Source of the DNA: Mycolicibacter minnesotensis
GTDB lineage: Bacteria > Actinomycetota > Actinomycetes > Mycobacteriales > Mycobacteriaceae
Length of the DNA: 64,000 nucleotides
NCBI RefSeq assembly: GCF_010731755.1
Contig: NZ_AP022589.1
Span: forward strand, 1,302,001 to 1,366,000
Direction of reading: 5' to 3'
The notes under the pieces were generated by a model. It saw nothing but the letters and a program-made list of their open reading frames with translations. It ran no database searches and was not told the origin of the DNA. The position numbers and the translations under genes were made by a program. Below, one piece after another: positions 24,332 to 36,528 of the stretch (within the stretch, counting starts at the first letter, position 1; every line of letters begins with the position of its first letter).

Positions 24332-25144
24332 TCAGCGCGCCGGACGCAGCTTGCCCCGTTGACCGTCCCGATTGCGTTCGAACACCAGCCGCAGGCCATC
24401 CAGGGTGAGGTTGGCGTCATGGTGGTCGACGGTCTCCAAATCGGCCAGCAGCAGCGGTGCAGCGTGTCCGGTGGCCACCACGGTGACCTCGCCCCCAGCT
24501 CCCCCGACCTCGTCGCGCACGCGTCGCACCAATCCGTCGACCAGACCGGCGAAACCATAGATCGATCCGGCCTGCATGCATTCGACGGTGTTCTTGCCGA
24601 TCACTGAACGCGGCCGGGTGAGTTCGACCCGGCGCAGGCCGGCAGAGCGGGCCGCAGCCGCATCAGAGGAGATCTGCAGCCCGGGCGCGATCGCTCCGCC
24701 CAGGAATTCTCCTTTGGCCGAAACCACGTCCACGCAGATCGAGGAACCGAAGTCGACGACTATCGCCGCCGTCTTGAACTTGTGAAAGGCTGCCAACCCG
24801 TTGACGATTCGGTCGGCACCGACTTCCTTGGGGTTGTCTACCAGCAGCGGGATCCCGGTACGAACACCCGGTTCGATCAGCACGGCGGGAATCGACGGCC
24901 AGTATTGGTCGAGCATCAGCCGCACCTCGTGCAGCACCGAGGGCACCGTGGACAGCGCCGCGGCCCCGGTGAGCTGTTCGCCGTCATCGCCGATCAACCC
25001 GTCCAGCGTCAGCGCCAGCTCGTCGGCAGTGATCTCCGCCTCGGTACGAATACGCCATTGCTGCACGACATTGCCGTTGTCACCGGAACCGGCGACCAGG
25101 CCGATGACCGTGTGGGTGTTGCGGACGTCGATCGCCAGCAGCAC
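24332..25144 (-). CDS. coaX: Type III pantothenate kinase
   Basis: Phosphorylates pantothenate, first step of coenzyme A synthesis from the vitamin. 270 residues. The phosphate loop is [16 protein letters not shown], the variant DxRNTHT expected for mycobacterial Coa[13 protein letters not shown] holds the GxDR pantothenate-binding motif, and [26 protein letters not shown] follows. The GTG start lies 2 bases after the panD stop. In M. tuberculosis the CoaA enzyme is the main kinase and CoaX activity is doubtful, so catalysis here is inferred from intact motifs only. Confidence 0.95.
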   Translation of the reverse strand: MLLAIDVRNTHTVIGLVAGSGDNGNVVQQWRIRTEAEITADELALTLDGLIGDDGEQLTGAAALSTVPSVLHEVRLMLDQYWPSIPAVLIEPGVRTGIPLLVDNPKEVGADRIVNGLAAFHKFKTAAIVVDFGSSICVDVVSAKGEFLGGAIAPGLQISSDAAAARSAGLRRVELTRPRSVIGKNTVECMQAGSIYGFAGLVDGLVRRVRDEVGGAGGEVTVVATGHAAPLLLADLETVDHHDANLTLDGLRLVFERNRDGQRGKLRPAR

Positions 25145-25146
25145 GG

Positions 25147-25563
25147 CTAACGCACGCTCCTGGGCGACAGCAGATCCGAGACGTCATCGGGCACGAAGGC
25201 CGGGTCGTGACCGAGGTCCACCTGCTTGTTCGCGGCGTCGACGAACACGATCCGCGGGCGGTACTCGCGGGCCTCGGCGTCTTCCATGGTGCCGTAGGCG
25301 ATCAGGATCACCAGGTCACCGGGATGTACCAGATGTGCCGCCGCACCGTTGATCCCGATCACCCCGCTGCCACGTTCGCCGGTGATGGCATAGGTCACCA
25401 GGCGGGCGCCGTTGTCGATGTCGACGATCGTCACCTGCTCGCCTTCGAGGAGGTCGGCGGCGTCCATCAGGTCGGCATCGATGGTCACCGAGCCGACATA
25501 GTGCAGGTCCGCGTGGGTAACCGTGGCACGGTGAATCTTCGACTTGAGCATCGTCCGAAACAT
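25147..25563 (-). CDS. panD: Aspartate 1-decarboxylase proenzyme
   Basis: Makes beta-alanine from aspartate for pantothenate synthesis; target of pyrazinoic acid in M. tuberculosis. 138 residues. The self-cleavage site Gly24-Ser25 (HYVGSVTID) that creates the pyruvoyl cofactor is intact. The ATG at 25563 was preferred over an in-frame TTG one codon earlier because it follows GGAGG at ideal spacing and overlaps the panC stop as TGATG. The C-terminal tail ([15 protein letters not shown]), the part mutated in pyrazinamide-resistant strains, is present. Confidence 0.97.
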   Translation of the reverse strand: MFRTMLKSKIHRATVTHADLHYVGSVTIDADLMDAADLLEGEQVTIVDIDNGARLVTYAITGERGSGVIGINGAAAHLVHPGDLVILIAYGTMEDAEAREYRPRIVFVDAANKQVDLGHDPAFVPDDVSDLLSPRSVR

Positions 25564-26528
25564 CAATTCCTCCGGTTTGATCCGTGATATCCGTCTGATC
25601 CGGCCTCCGAGCCGGCTAAAGCCACCTCAGCGTCGAGGGGAAGTCCGATTGTGACCGCCGCATTGTCGAGCAGTCGGGTGCTGCCAACGCGCGCGGCGAC
25701 CAGCAACCGCGCGGGCCCATCGGCGGGCTCCGGGCCGAGGTCAACGCCGCGCACCTGCACGTAGTCGACATCGACGGCGGGCACCGCGGACAGCACCGCT
25801 ACCGCCGCCTCCAGAGCCGCTTGGGCGCCGGCCGCGGCCGCACGTTCACCGGCGGCCAACGCCGCAGACAGCGCAGTCGCGGCTTCGCGCTGGGCGGGGT
25901 CGAGGTAGCGGTTGCGTGACGACAACGCCAGACCGTCGGATTCGCGCACGGTAGGCACCCCCACCACGGTCACATCGAGATTGAGGTCGGCGACCATCTG
26001 CCGCACCAGCACCAGCTGCTGATAGTCCTTCTCGCCGAAGAACACTCGGTCGGGATTCACGATCGACAGCAGTTTGCAGACCACAGTGAGCATCCCGGCG
26101 AAGTGCGTCGGGCGAGCAGCGCCTTCGAGTTCGGCACCCAGCGGACCGGCATGCACTGCGGTACGGGGACCATCCGGATACATCGCCGCAGCGGTCGGGG
26201 TGAAGACCAGGTCCACCCCCGCGGAACGCAGCGCAGCCAGGTCCTCGTCCAGGGTGCGCGGGTAGGCATCGAGGTCCTCGCCGGCGCCGAACTGCAGTGG
26301 GTTGACGAAGATCGACACCGCGACCACCGAACCGGGTACTCGCTGCGCCGCTCGAACCAGCGCGAGGTGGCCCTCGTGCAGGGCGCCCATGGTCGGCACC
26401 AGCATCACCCGGCGTCCGGTCGAACGCAGTGCGCGACTGACGCGGGCGACGTCGGCCGGCCGGTCATAGACGTGGAACCCGCCGGCGGTGAAGGTGGGCT
26501 GCGGACCCCGGAACGTGTTCGAACTCAT
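25563..26528 (-). CDS. panC: Pantothenate synthetase
   Basis: ATP-dependent condensation of pantoate and beta-alanine to pantothenate. 321 residues. HIGH-like motif in [17 protein letters not shown]; pantoate-binding [23 protein letters not shown]-like [10 protein letters not shown]. The ATG overlaps the stop of the DUF2520 gene as ATGA, and the stop overlaps the panD start. DUF2520 protein, PanC, PanD and CoaX therefore form one coupled coenzyme A operon. Confidence 0.97.
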   Translation of the reverse strand: MSSNTFRGPQPTFTAGGFHVYDRPADVARVSRALRSTGRRVMLVPTMGALHEGHLALVRAAQRVPGSVVAVSIFVNPLQFGAGEDLDAYPRTLDEDLAALRSAGVDLVFTPTAAAMYPDGPRTAVHAGPLGAELEGAARPTHFAGMLTVVCKLLSIVNPDRVFFGEKDYQQLVLVRQMVADLNLDVTVVGVPTVRESDGLALSSRNRYLDPAQREAATALSAALAAGERAAAAGAQAALEAAVAVLSAVPAVDVDYVQVRGVDLGPEPADGPARLLVAARVGSTRLLDNAAVTIGLPLDAEVALAGSEAGSDGYHGSNRRN

Positions 26529-27427
26529 CGCGCCAAGACCTCCAGCACGTCGTCGTCGGCACCGGCGCTGTGTGCGGTGCGCAGCGCGTTGGTGCGGTAG
26601 GCCTCGGCCAGACCGGGATCCACCTGAGCCAGCGCGGCCAGGTGCCGGGCCAGGGTGGCCGAGTCCCCGCGGGCCACCGGCCCGGTCAGTGCCGCCCGGC
26701 CGTCGCGCAGGGTGTTGGCGATCGCGGCGCGCACCAACGGTCCGAGCACCCGCTCGGCGATGCCGTCGGGGTCCTCGGCCACCGCCGAGCCCAGCCGGCC
26801 GGGCAACGCCGCCCGCAAGGCCGCCAGCGCGTCGTCGATCACCGTGACCACGTGATTTCCGCCGTGGCAGAGCGCGGCGTGGTAGAGGGTGCGGGCGGTC
26901 TCGTCGACCCGGAACGGCTCGGCACCGATTTCGAGCGTCAGCGCCTCAGCGATGGCGAAGCCGATCTCGTCTGCCGCGGTGATGCCGAAGCAGCTCTCCG
27001 ACAGCCGGTCGATGTCCTCATCCGAGCCGGTGAACGTCATCGCGGGATGGATGGCCAGCGGAAGGCAGCCCTGCTCGGTCAGTGGGGCAAGCACACTGAT
27101 GCCGATGGCCCCGGAGGTGTGCACGACGATCGTCCCGGCGCGGACCGCGCCCGTGGCGGCCAAGCCGGAAACGATGCCGGCCAGTTCGGTGTCGGGGACC
27201 GCCAACAACAGCAGTTCCGCGTCGGCGGCGACATCGGGGGCCGGCAGCACCAGGCTGTCAGGCAATCGGCGCGCGGCGCGCTGCCGCGACTCCTCCGAGA
27301 TGGCACTGCACGCCACCACCACGTGCTCGGCCCGCTCCAGCGCGACACCGAACGCGGTGCCGACACGGCCGGCCGAAATGACGCCGACCTTGAGCCGGGC
27401 GGGCCGGAGTCCGTCGAACTGCACCAT
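26525..27427 (-). CDS. Rossmann-fold/DUF2520 oxidoreductase, coenzyme A operon (Rv3603c-like)
   Basis: Predicted NAD(P)-dependent dehydrogenase of 300 residues. The N-terminal dinucleotide-binding loop reads [17 protein letters not shown], followed by [15 protein letters not shown] and [11 protein letters not shown]; the C-terminal half is the helical DUF2520 domain ([22 protein letters not shown]). It is coupled to panC by a 4-base overlap. DUF2520-type proteins beside pantothenate genes have been proposed as alternative ketopantoate reductases in other bacteria; that would supply the pantoate PanC needs. Inferred from position, not shown. Confidence 0.8.
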   Translation of the reverse strand: MVQFDGLRPARLKVGVISAGRVGTAFGVALERAEHVVVACSAISEESRQRAARRLPDSLVLPAPDVAADAELLLLAVPDTELAGIVSGLAATGAVRAGTIVVHTSGAIGISVLAPLTEQGCLPLAIHPAMTFTGSDEDIDRLSESCFGITAADEIGFAIAEALTLEIGAEPFRVDETARTLYHAALCHGGNHVVTVIDDALAALRAALPGRLGSAVAEDPDGIAERVLGPLVRAAIANTLRDGRAALTGPVARGDSATLARHLAALAQVDPGLAEAYRTNALRTAHSAGADDDVLEVLAR

Positions 27428-27552
27428 GCAGACGACCTCACAGGTTCTCTTGGTGTTCGTTCCAGTCCCGCGCTGCGGGTACCGGACGGTCGCCGGTGAG
27501 TCTATCCCGATCAGCCCGGCCCTGCGAGTGACGTTGGTCGCAGTTCTGCGGG

Positions 27553-28890
27553 TCAGTCTTCGCGGCGGCGACGTCGGCCGCCTGCGCCACTGCTGGGTTG
27601 CAGCCGGGCCAGGAGGTCGGCCACCGACTGGCCGCCCGTACCGGGCGAATCGGCGCTTCCCTCGCTGGTAGCGGAGTGTCGGGAAGCCGGCGCGGCGGCG
27701 TGTGCCGGAACCACCGGCTCGGCCACCTGTGGCTCGGCCGCTGCCGGGGAGACGGCGGGGGCCGGCTCCACGGAGTGCCGGGAGCGCGCCCGCCGCCCGC
27801 CCCCGTCGTGACGTGTCGACTCGGCGCCGTCCAGCGCAGCGGCGACAGGTTCGGTGGCGCCGGAGTGGCGACCGTGCCGACTCGGCGGCTCCACACTTTG
27901 CTCAGGGGCACCATGGCGGCCGGTTTCCACAGCGGCATCTGCCGACCAGTTGCTGCCCGGTGCGCCCGGCGGCAGCCACTCCCCTTCAGCACCGACCGGC
28001 GTCCACGGCGTGCCCGGCATCGCGGTCCGCGGTGGCTGAGGATGCTCTGGAGGTGGCGGCGGCTCCGGCTCGCGGCGGGCTTCGGGACGCGGTTCGGGGG
28101 CGATGAACGGCTGTGGCGGCTGTGCCCAACGGCCCGCGGACGCCGGTGGCGAAGCAGGCTCGTCGGCGACCCGGCTGGGCGGCTCTTCGGCTCGGCGCCG
28201 ATGCGAACCGCGGCGGCCCTCGGGGAACGGCGGCTGCGCAGGCGGCGCGGGCGCGACGTTCCCGACTGCCGGAATCCGCACCTCGGGCACATCGATGATC
28301 GGGTTCTCAGCGGTCTGAGTGACCGAGTCCGGGGGGAAGTTCGGGGGGGCCACCGAAGCGACCCGGGCTGCGCCACTGGCGGTTTCGCCACCAGAACGCG
28401 CCCAGTCGCTGTAGGCACGCACCGTGGTGCGCTCGGTCTCCAGTGCCGGCCGGTGGCTCAGGTCGGCGTCGAAGAGGATCTCCAAGTTCGTGCGCAGCGC
28501 GGCCAACTCGGTTCGCAACGCCGCTACCTCGTCGGCGGCCTGCGCCCGCAGTTCTGAGGCCAATTCGCGGCGAAGCTGGGACTCCACCGTCAGCTCGTAC
28601 TCCCGCCGCGCGGAAATCTCCCGATCCAACTGCAGGTCGTAGACGAGCTTCAGGTCCCGGGCCCGGGCCTGGTCAACATCGCTTTGTCGCCGGTAGATCA
28701 CCGAGACGAACGCGGCCGCGACCGCGGCCCACAACGCGATGATGACCGCCAGCTTGAGCAGCTCCACCCGACTGGTGAACACCAATGCCGAACTCGCGGC
28801 AATCGCAAGGATCAGCAACGTTGTCATCAACGTCCAGCCCGGCCTGCGAACTCCACGCCGACCCGGGGCGCGGGACAGGACCGAATTCAT
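27553..28890 (-). CDS. Membrane protein with coiled coil and Pro/Ala-rich tail (Rv3604c-like)
   Basis: Function unknown. 445 residues: two N-terminal transmembrane helices (TLLILAIAASSALVFTS and LAVIIALWAAVAAAFVSVIY), then a charged coiled coil at about residues 70-140 (DREISARREYELTVESQLRR, LAALRTNLEILFD), then about 280 residues of Pro-, Ala-, Glu-rich disordered cytoplasmic sequence. The topology suggests a scaffold or cell-envelope factor. The reverse-strand composition produces long shadow frames that I discarded. Confidence 0.8.
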   Translation of the reverse strand: MNSVLSRAPGRRGVRRPGWTLMTTLLILAIAASSALVFTSRVELLKLAVIIALWAAVAAAFVSVIYRRQSDVDQARARDLKLVYDLQLDREISARREYELTVESQLRRELASELRAQAADEVAALRTELAALRTNLEILFDADLSHRPALETERTTVRAYSDWARSGGETASGAARVASVAPPNFPPDSVTQTAENPIIDVPEVRIPAVGNVAPAPPAQPPFPEGRRGSHRRRAEEPPSRVADEPASPPASAGRWAQPPQPFIAPEPRPEARREPEPPPPPEHPQPPRTAMPGTPWTPVGAEGEWLPPGAPGSNWSADAAVETGRHGAPEQSVEPPSRHGRHSGATEPVAAALDGAESTRHDGGGRRARSRHSVEPAPAVSPAAAEPQVAEPVVPAHAAAPASRHSATSEGSADSPGTGGQSVADLLARLQPSSGAGGRRRRRED

Positions 28891-28995
28891 CTGCGCCGCT
28901 CCACCTCGGCGCTCTGTCCCGGACGGTTGCTGGCGAGCATTGCCCGACTGTACCTGTACGAGGTCAATCCGCGTGTCGCCCCGCTCCGGCGATTC

Positions 28996-29481
28996 TTACC
29001 CGGGTTGATTTCCGGTCAGGTCGGGAGCCGGGCCGGGATCGTGCGGCGACTTGCAGCGGTGCTGTAGCCACAAAGCTGCGATGAGCAGAGCCAGCGCGCT
29101 TGCGGCCGCTACGACAGCGCCGCCGGTGTCCTGCACCGCGACCTGCAGCGTGGCTCGGCGCGGCAACAGAAAGCCCAGCACGCCCAACCAGAAGCCCAAC
29201 ACCAGCGCGCCCATCCACGCCGACGCCTTGGCCACCACCACGGTGTGCGCCACCGCGAGCGGATGCAGCCGACCGGCGCCGGCACCGATCTGGCCGTCGT
29301 CGATCTTTGCCCCGACGTACCGGCCCCAGGCCGCCTCGACGAACGCGACTGCCAGCAGTGATATCCCCGTCCAGAGGGTGATCGGCGGGAACCATCGATA
29401 CAGCAGGGGCATCGCCAGGTAGGTGAGGATCGCAACGACAGCAGCACACATGGTCACGTCGCGTTTGCGCGTCGGGCCCAT
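28996..29481 (-). CDS. DUF3180 membrane protein (Rv3605c-like)
   Basis: Small integral membrane protein of 161 residues with four hydrophobic helices (VVAILTYLAMPLLYRWF, ITLWTGISLLAVAFVEAAWG, GALVLGFWLGVLGFLLP, VVAAASALALLIAALWL). DUF3180 proteins follow folK in many actinobacteria; function unknown. The ATG overlaps the folK stop by one base (TGATG), so it belongs to the folate operon. Confidence 0.85.
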   Translation of the reverse strand: MGPTRKRDVTMCAAVVAILTYLAMPLLYRWFPPITLWTGISLLAVAFVEAAWGRYVGAKIDDGQIGAGAGRLHPLAVAHTVVVAKASAWMGALVLGFWLGVLGFLLPRRATLQVAVQDTGGAVVAAASALALLIAALWLQHRCKSPHDPGPAPDLTGNQPG

Positions 29482-29999
29482 CAGAGCTGCAGCACCAGGT
29501 CGGTCAACACGACTCCGGAACGCTCTTGCGGTTCCAGCTCGTCGAGCAGATCTGTCACCGCTCGCGATCGCTGACCCACCGTCAGCAGTGCCCGCGGCTG
29601 GATGGACAGCCAGGGCACCAGAACGAATCCGCGCAGATGTGCCCGGGGATGCGGCAAGGTCAGGTCGGGATCTTCAGAACGCAACTCCGTCCCGCCGGGT
29701 TGGTGACAGCTGATCACGTCGACATCGAGGGTCCGCGGCCCCCACCGTTGAGCGCGCACCCGCTCGGCTGCCCGCTCTAACTCGTGTGCTCGACGCAGCC
29801 AGCCGTGCCCGTCGGTGGCAGCGTCGTCGACGATCAGCACCGCGTTGAGAAATGGCCCCTGTTCGACTCCACCCCACGCCTCGGTCTCGTAGACGCCCGA
29901 AACCGCAGTCACCACTGAACCCAGGCCGTCGACCGCCGACTGCAACAGCGCCAACCGGTCTCCCAGGTTGGAGCCGATCGACAGCACCGCGGTAGTCAT
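29481..29999 (-). CDS. folK: 6-hydroxymethyl-7,8-dihydropterin pyrophosphokinase
   Basis: Transfers pyrophosphate from ATP to the pterin, just before FolP. 172 residues. SIGSNLGDRLALLQSAVDGL at the N-terminus, GPFLNAVLIVDD, and the HPPK signature around RWGPRTLDVDVISC then LPHPRAHLRGFVLVPW, all intact. It lies 7 bases after folB. Confidence 0.96.
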   Translation of the reverse strand: MTTAVLSIGSNLGDRLALLQSAVDGLGSVVTAVSGVYETEAWGGVEQGPFLNAVLIVDDAATDGHGWLRRAHELERAAERVRAQRWGPRTLDVDVISCHQPGGTELRSEDPDLTLPHPRAHLRGFVLVPWLSIQPRALLTVGQRSRAVTDLLDELEPQERSGVVLTDLVLQL

Positions 30000-30006
30000 C
30001 GGCGCC

Positions 30007-30396
30007 TCATGCCGGGATCACCCTGCCGCGCCGGTCGCTGCGCGAGCGCCGAGCCACCACTGCGACGTCGGCGAAGGTCAGCGGGATCGGGGCATGCGGC
30101 TTATGCAGCGTCACCTCGACGGCCTGCACCCGCGCATCGCCCATCACCTCTTCGGCGATCTCGGCGGCCACCGTTTCGATGAGGTCGCGGGCCGGGCCGG
30201 CGACGATGTTCGCCGCGCGCTGCGCGAGCAGTCCGTAGTCGTAGGTGTCGGCCAGGTCGTCGCTGGCCGCTGCCGCGGTGAGATCCATCCAGACCGTGAT
30301 GTCGACGACGAAATCCTGGCCGTCGGCACGCTCGTAGGCGAACACGCCGTGGTTGCCGCGCACGCTCAAGCCCCGCAGCTCGATTCGATCAGTCAC
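30007..30396 (-). CDS. folB: Dihydroneopterin aldolase
   Basis: Converts dihydroneopterin to 6-hydroxymethyl-dihydropterin. 129 residues, typical of the small tunnelling-fold enzyme. [20 protein letters not shown] at the N-terminus, catalytic region [15 protein letters not shown], and [15 protein letters not shown] with the conserved lysine. The GTG start overlaps the folP stop by 8 bases. Confidence 0.96.
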   Translation of the reverse strand: MTDRIELRGLSVRGNHGVFAYERADGQDFVVDITVWMDLTAAAASDDLADTYDYGLLAQRAANIVAGPARDLIETVAAEIAEEVMGDARVQAVEVTLHKPHAPIPLTFADVAVVARRSRSDRRGRVIPA

Positions 30397-31222
30397 CGCT
30401 CGCGCCTCCCTGACTCCAGGCTTCTAAGACCCGCAACGCATCGACCGAGGCTCGCACATCGTGCACTCGCACGCCCCACGCTCCGTGCAGAGCAGACAGC
30501 GCCGAGATGACCGCGGTGGCCGTCTCGCGCTCCGCCGGGGGCCGCGGCGCGCCGTCCGCGCTGGACAGCAGCGTACCGAGAAAACGCTTGCGTGACGCTC
30601 CGACCAGCACCGGGATGCCGCTGTCGACCATGCGCGGCAGAGCCCGCAGCAGCGTCCAATTGTGTTGTGCCGTTTTGGCGAAGCCCAGACCGGGGTCGAT
30701 GATCAGACGCGCCTGGTCGACACCGCCGTCCACCGCGGCACCGACCGCGGCCAAGAGATCTTCGCGAACTTCGGCGACGACGTCACGGTAGGACGGCACC
30801 CGATGCGGGTTGGCGGGATCGATCGGGCGCCAGTGCATCAGCACCCACCGCGCGTCCGATGAGGCCACCAGCGGAGCCATGGCGGGGTCCGCGCCGCCGG
30901 AGACGTCGTTGACGATCGTGGCGCCGGCACTGAGCGCGGCTTCGGCGACGGCCGCGTTCATGGTGTCAATACTGACGGTAATGCCCTGAGCAGCAAGTTC
31001 TTTGACGACGGGGGTGACTCGCTGCGCCTCCGCGCGGGGATCGACCCGCGCCGCACCCGGGCGGGTGGACTCACCTCCGACATCGATGATCGCCGCGCCT
31101 TGGCCCACCATTTCCAGGCCATGTGCGACGGCGCGATCGACGTTGAGGTAACGCCCGCCGTCGGAGAACGAATCGGCGGTGACGTTGAGCACCCCAACGA
31201 CTTGCACGCGTGTCGGGCTCAC
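30389..31222 (-). CDS. folP1: Dihydropteroate synthase
   Basis: Condenses the pterin pyrophosphate with p-aminobenzoate; sulfonamide target. 277 residues. Signature [16 protein letters not shown] at the N-terminus, [17 protein letters not shown], and [16 protein letters not shown] with the pterin-binding Asp and Lys are intact. GTG start at 31222, overlapping the folE stop by 4 bases. Gene order folE-folP-folB-folK is the standard mycobacterial folate operon. Confidence 0.97.
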   Translation of the reverse strand: MSPTRVQVVGVLNVTADSFSDGGRYLNVDRAVAHGLEMVGQGAAIIDVGGESTRPGAARVDPRAEAQRVTPVVKELAAQGITVSIDTMNAAVAEAALSAGATIVNDVSGGADPAMAPLVASSDARWVLMHWRPIDPANPHRVPSYRDVVAEVREDLLAAVGAAVDGGVDQARLIIDPGLGFAKTAQHNWTLLRALPRMVDSGIPVLVGASRKRFLGTLLSSADGAPRPPAERETATAVISALSALHGAWGVRVHDVRASVDALRVLEAWSQGGASGD

Positions 31223-31813
31223 CTGCGCCGAATGAGTTCCAGGGCCTCAGCGCGCAGCGTGCTGTCGGATTTGAACTGACCGCGTACCGCCGATGTGGTG
31301 GTGACCGCACCGGGCTTGCGCACTCCCCGCATCGCCATGCAGAGGTGCTCCGCCTCGACCACCACGATGACGCCGCGAGGATTGAGCTTGCGCATCAGGG
31401 CGTCCGCAACCTGTGCCGTCAGCCGCTCCTGGACCTGCGGCCGTTTCGCGTAGAGATCGACCACTCGGGCGAGTTTGGACAGACCGGTGATCCGGCCGTC
31501 GTAGCCCGGGATATAGCCGACGTGGGCGACGCCGTGGAACGACACCAGATGGTGCTCACAGGTCGAGTACATCGGGATCTCCCTGACGATCACCAACTCT
31601 TCGTGCTGCTCGTCGAAGGTGGTCTCCAGCACCGTGTCCGGATCGGTATAGAGGCCGGCGAAAATCTCCTTATATGCCCGAGCGACCCGCCCCGGAGTGT
31701 CGACCAGACCCGGCCTATCGGGGTCTTCGCCCACCGCGAGCAGCAACTCACGGACGGCGGCTTCAGCCCGCGCCTGATCGAAGATCGCCGACGTCAACGT
31801 CGACCCCGCTTTC

Positions 31814-31821
<8 letters not shown>
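31219..31821 (-). CDS. folE: GTP cyclohydrolase I
   Basis: First step of folate synthesis, GTP to dihydroneopterin triphosphate. 200 residues. Zinc ligands are visible in [10 protein letters not shown] and in [33 protein letters not shown] is the family core. The frame is open far upstream but as a Pro/Arg-rich shadow of ftsH; the GTG at 31821 gives the expected N-terminus [15 protein letters not shown] and overlaps the ftsH stop by 8 bases. Confidence 0.97.
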
Positions 31822-34189
<2,368 letters not shown>

Positions 34190-34333
34190 CAGACATCGGC
34201 CGAATTGGCCAAATCCTTCCAATACATGCAGCTGGGCAAGTTCAGGCTACCGTCCCCTGCGCCGAAGGAGCCCAGCATGGGCCCAGCCGGACCCGGCGAA
34301 CCCCTCTCGACCTCAGCCAGGTTGTGCTTTGGT

Positions 34334-35326
34334 GTGACGGTGGCCCCCCGAATCCGATGCGCTACCCACCGATTTGTCGACACCAACGGAGTGACCCTGC
34401 GGGTCACCGAGGCGGGCGAGCGTGGCGCCCCGGTGGTGTTGCTGGCGCACGGGTTCCCGGAATTGGCGTACTCGTGGCGACATCAGATCCCGGCACTGGC
34501 CGACGCCGGATTTCACGTGCTGGCAGCTGACCAGCGCGGCTATGGTGGCTCGTCACGCCCGGAGGAGATCTCTGCGTATGACATCGCGGCGCTGACCGGA
34601 GATCTGGTCGGCCTGTTGGACGACGTCGGCGCGCAGCGGGCCACCTGGATCGGCCACGACTGGGGCGGGCCGGTGGTGTGGAGCGCCGCGCAGTTGCACC
34701 CCGACCGGGTGGCCGGCGTGGTGGGACTCAGCGTCCCCCCGGTGCCGCGGCCACAGTCCCCGCCGACCGAGGCGTTCCGCAAGATCTTCGGCGAGAACTT
34801 CTTCTACATGCTCTATTTCCAGGAACCCGGCGTCGCCGACGCGGAGTTGGACGCCGACCCGGCGCGCACCCTGGCCCGGATGATGGGCAGCCTCAGCCCA
34901 GGTGACCGCGAAGCGGCATTGCTGATGACGGCGCCGGGCCCCATGGGATTCATCGATCGGCTCGCCGAGCCGGCGGGGCTACCGGACTGGATCAGCGCCG
35001 ACGAACTGGACCACTACATAACCGAGTTCACCCGCACCGGATTCACCGGCGGCCTGAACTGGTACCGCAACCTCGACCGCAATTGGGAGATCATGGCCAA
35101 TCCACCCGCTGCCACCATCGACGTTCCCACGCTGTTCATGGGCGGCTCTGCCGATCCGGTGTTGGCCTTCACCCGCCGGGACCGAGCGACCGAACTGGTG
35201 ACCGGGCCCTATCGCGAGGTCATTCTGGAGGGCGCCGGCCACTGGCTGCAGCAGGAACGACCCGAGGAGGTCAACTCAGTGCTGCTGGAGTTCCTGGCGG
35301 GCCTGCCGACCGGAGCGACAGCGTGA
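34334..35326 (+). CDS. ephA: Epoxide hydrolase EphA
   Basis: Alpha/beta-hydrolase epoxide hydrolase, probably detoxifying or processing lipid epoxides. About 330 residues. Oxyanion motif HGFPELAYSWRHQIPALADA, nucleophile aspartate in GHDWGG, lid tyrosines in FFYMLYFQEPG and NWYRNLDRNW, and C-terminal GAGHWLQQERP. Very similar to Rv3617 as I recall it. The start is uncertain: GTG codons at 34334 and 34340 both precede the conserved THRFVDTNGV; neither has a strong ribosome-binding site. In M. tuberculosis the espACD genes lie between ftsH and ephA; here they are directly adjacent. Confidence 0.9.
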   Translation: MTVAPRIRCATHRFVDTNGVTLRVTEAGERGAPVVLLAHGFPELAYSWRHQIPALADAGFHVLAADQRGYGGSSRPEEISAYDIAALTGDLVGLLDDVGAQRATWIGHDWGGPVVWSAAQLHPDRVAGVVGLSVPPVPRPQSPPTEAFRKIFGENFFYMLYFQEPGVADAELDADPARTLARMMGSLSPGDREAALLMTAPGPMGFIDRLAEPAGLPDWISADELDHYITEFTRTGFTGGLNWYRNLDRNWEIMANPPAATIDVPTLFMGGSADPVLAFTRRDRATELVTGPYREVILEGAGHWLQQERPEEVNSVLLEFLAGLPTGATA

Positions 35327-36528
35327 GCGCCCGGCCCTTACGGTTCGGCGTCTTCATCACGCCGTTCCATGCGTTAGGCCAATCCCCCACCGTCGCACTG
35401 GAATATGACCTGGAGCGTGTCGTCGCACTGGACCGGCTGGGCTTCGACGAAGCCTGGTTTGGCGAACACCATTCGGGCGGTTACGAGCTGATCGCGTGCC
35501 CCGAGGTGTTCATCGCGGCGGCCGCGGAACGTACCAAGCACATCCGGCTGGGCACCGGCGTGGTGTCGTTGCCCTATCACCACCCGCTGATGGTGGCCGA
35601 CCGCTGGGTGATGTTGGACCACCTGACGCGCGGCCGGGTGATGTTCGGCGCGGGCCCGGGAGCGTTGCCCACTGACGCCTACATGATGGGCATCGATCCC
35701 GTCGAACAGCGCCGAATGATGCAGGAGTCCCTGGAGGCCATCCTCGCGTTGTTCCGCGCCGAACCCGGCGAACTGGTGACCCGGCAATCGGACTGGTTCA
35801 CCCTGCGTGATGCCGCACTGCATATTCGGCCCTACACCTGGCCATACCCGGAGGTTTCCGCGGCGGCCATGGTTTCGCCCTCCGGTCCGCGATTGGCCGG
35901 CGCACTGGGCACGTCGCTGCTGTCGTTGTCGATGTCGGTGCCCGGCGGGTTTGCGGCTCTGGAGAACACCTGGGGTGTGGTGTGCGATCAGGCCGCCAAG
36001 GCCGGCCGCGCCGAGCCGGATCGCAACGACTGGCGGGTGCTGAGCATCATGCACATCGCCGATACCCGTGAGCAGGCTGTGGCCGACTGCACTTACGGCC
36101 TGCAGGACTTCGCGAACTACTTCGGTGCGGCGGGCTTTGTCCCACTGGCCAGTGAAGTTGAGGGCTCACCCCAGACTCCGACCGAGTTCGTGGAGGCCTA
36201 CGCCGCGGCCGGCAGCAGTTGCATCGGCACCCCCGATGACGCGATCGAACACATCACCGGCCTGCTGGAGACCTCCGGCGGCTTCGGCACCCTACTTTTC
36301 CTGGGACATGACTGGGCTTCGCCCGAGGCCACCTATCACAGCTACGAACTGTTGGCACGCAAGGTTATTCCGCACTTCAAGGGCCAACTCGCCGCGCCCC
36401 GGGCGTCGCACGAATGGGCCCGAGGGATGCGCGACACACTGTTCGGCCGGGCAGGCGAGGCAATCAAGAACGCCGTCGTGGAGCACGTCACCGAATCGGC
36501 GCCCCCCAAAACGGATAGTTCACGCTGA
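35323..36528 (+). CDS. LLM-class flavin-dependent oxidoreductase (Rv3618-like)
   Basis: Luciferase-like TIM-barrel monooxygenase using F420 or FMN. 401 residues. Motifs FGVFITPFHA, LGFDEAWFGEHHSGGYEL, IRLGTGVVSLPYHHPLMVAD and GRVMFGAGPGALPTDAYMMG are typical. The GTG overlaps the ephA stop as GTGA, so the two are coupled, and the next gene overlaps as TGATG: three genes of one operon likely acting on one lipid or xenobiotic substrate. Cofactor choice is not determinable from sequence alone. Confidence 0.88.
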   Translation: MSARPLRFGVFITPFHALGQSPTVALEYDLERVVALDRLGFDEAWFGEHHSGGYELIACPEVFIAAAAERTKHIRLGTGVVSLPYHHPLMVADRWVMLDHLTRGRVMFGAGPGALPTDAYMMGIDPVEQRRMMQESLEAILALFRAEPGELVTRQSDWFTLRDAALHIRPYTWPYPEVSAAAMVSPSGPRLAGALGTSLLSLSMSVPGGFAALENTWGVVCDQAAKAGRAEPDRNDWRVLSIMHIADTREQAVADCTYGLQDFANYFGAAGFVPLASEVEGSPQTPTEFVEAYAAAGSSCIGTPDDAIEHITGLLETSGGFGTLLFLGHDWASPEATYHSYELLARKVIPHFKGQLAAPRASHEWARGMRDTLFGRAGEAIKNAVVEHVTESAPPKTDSSR

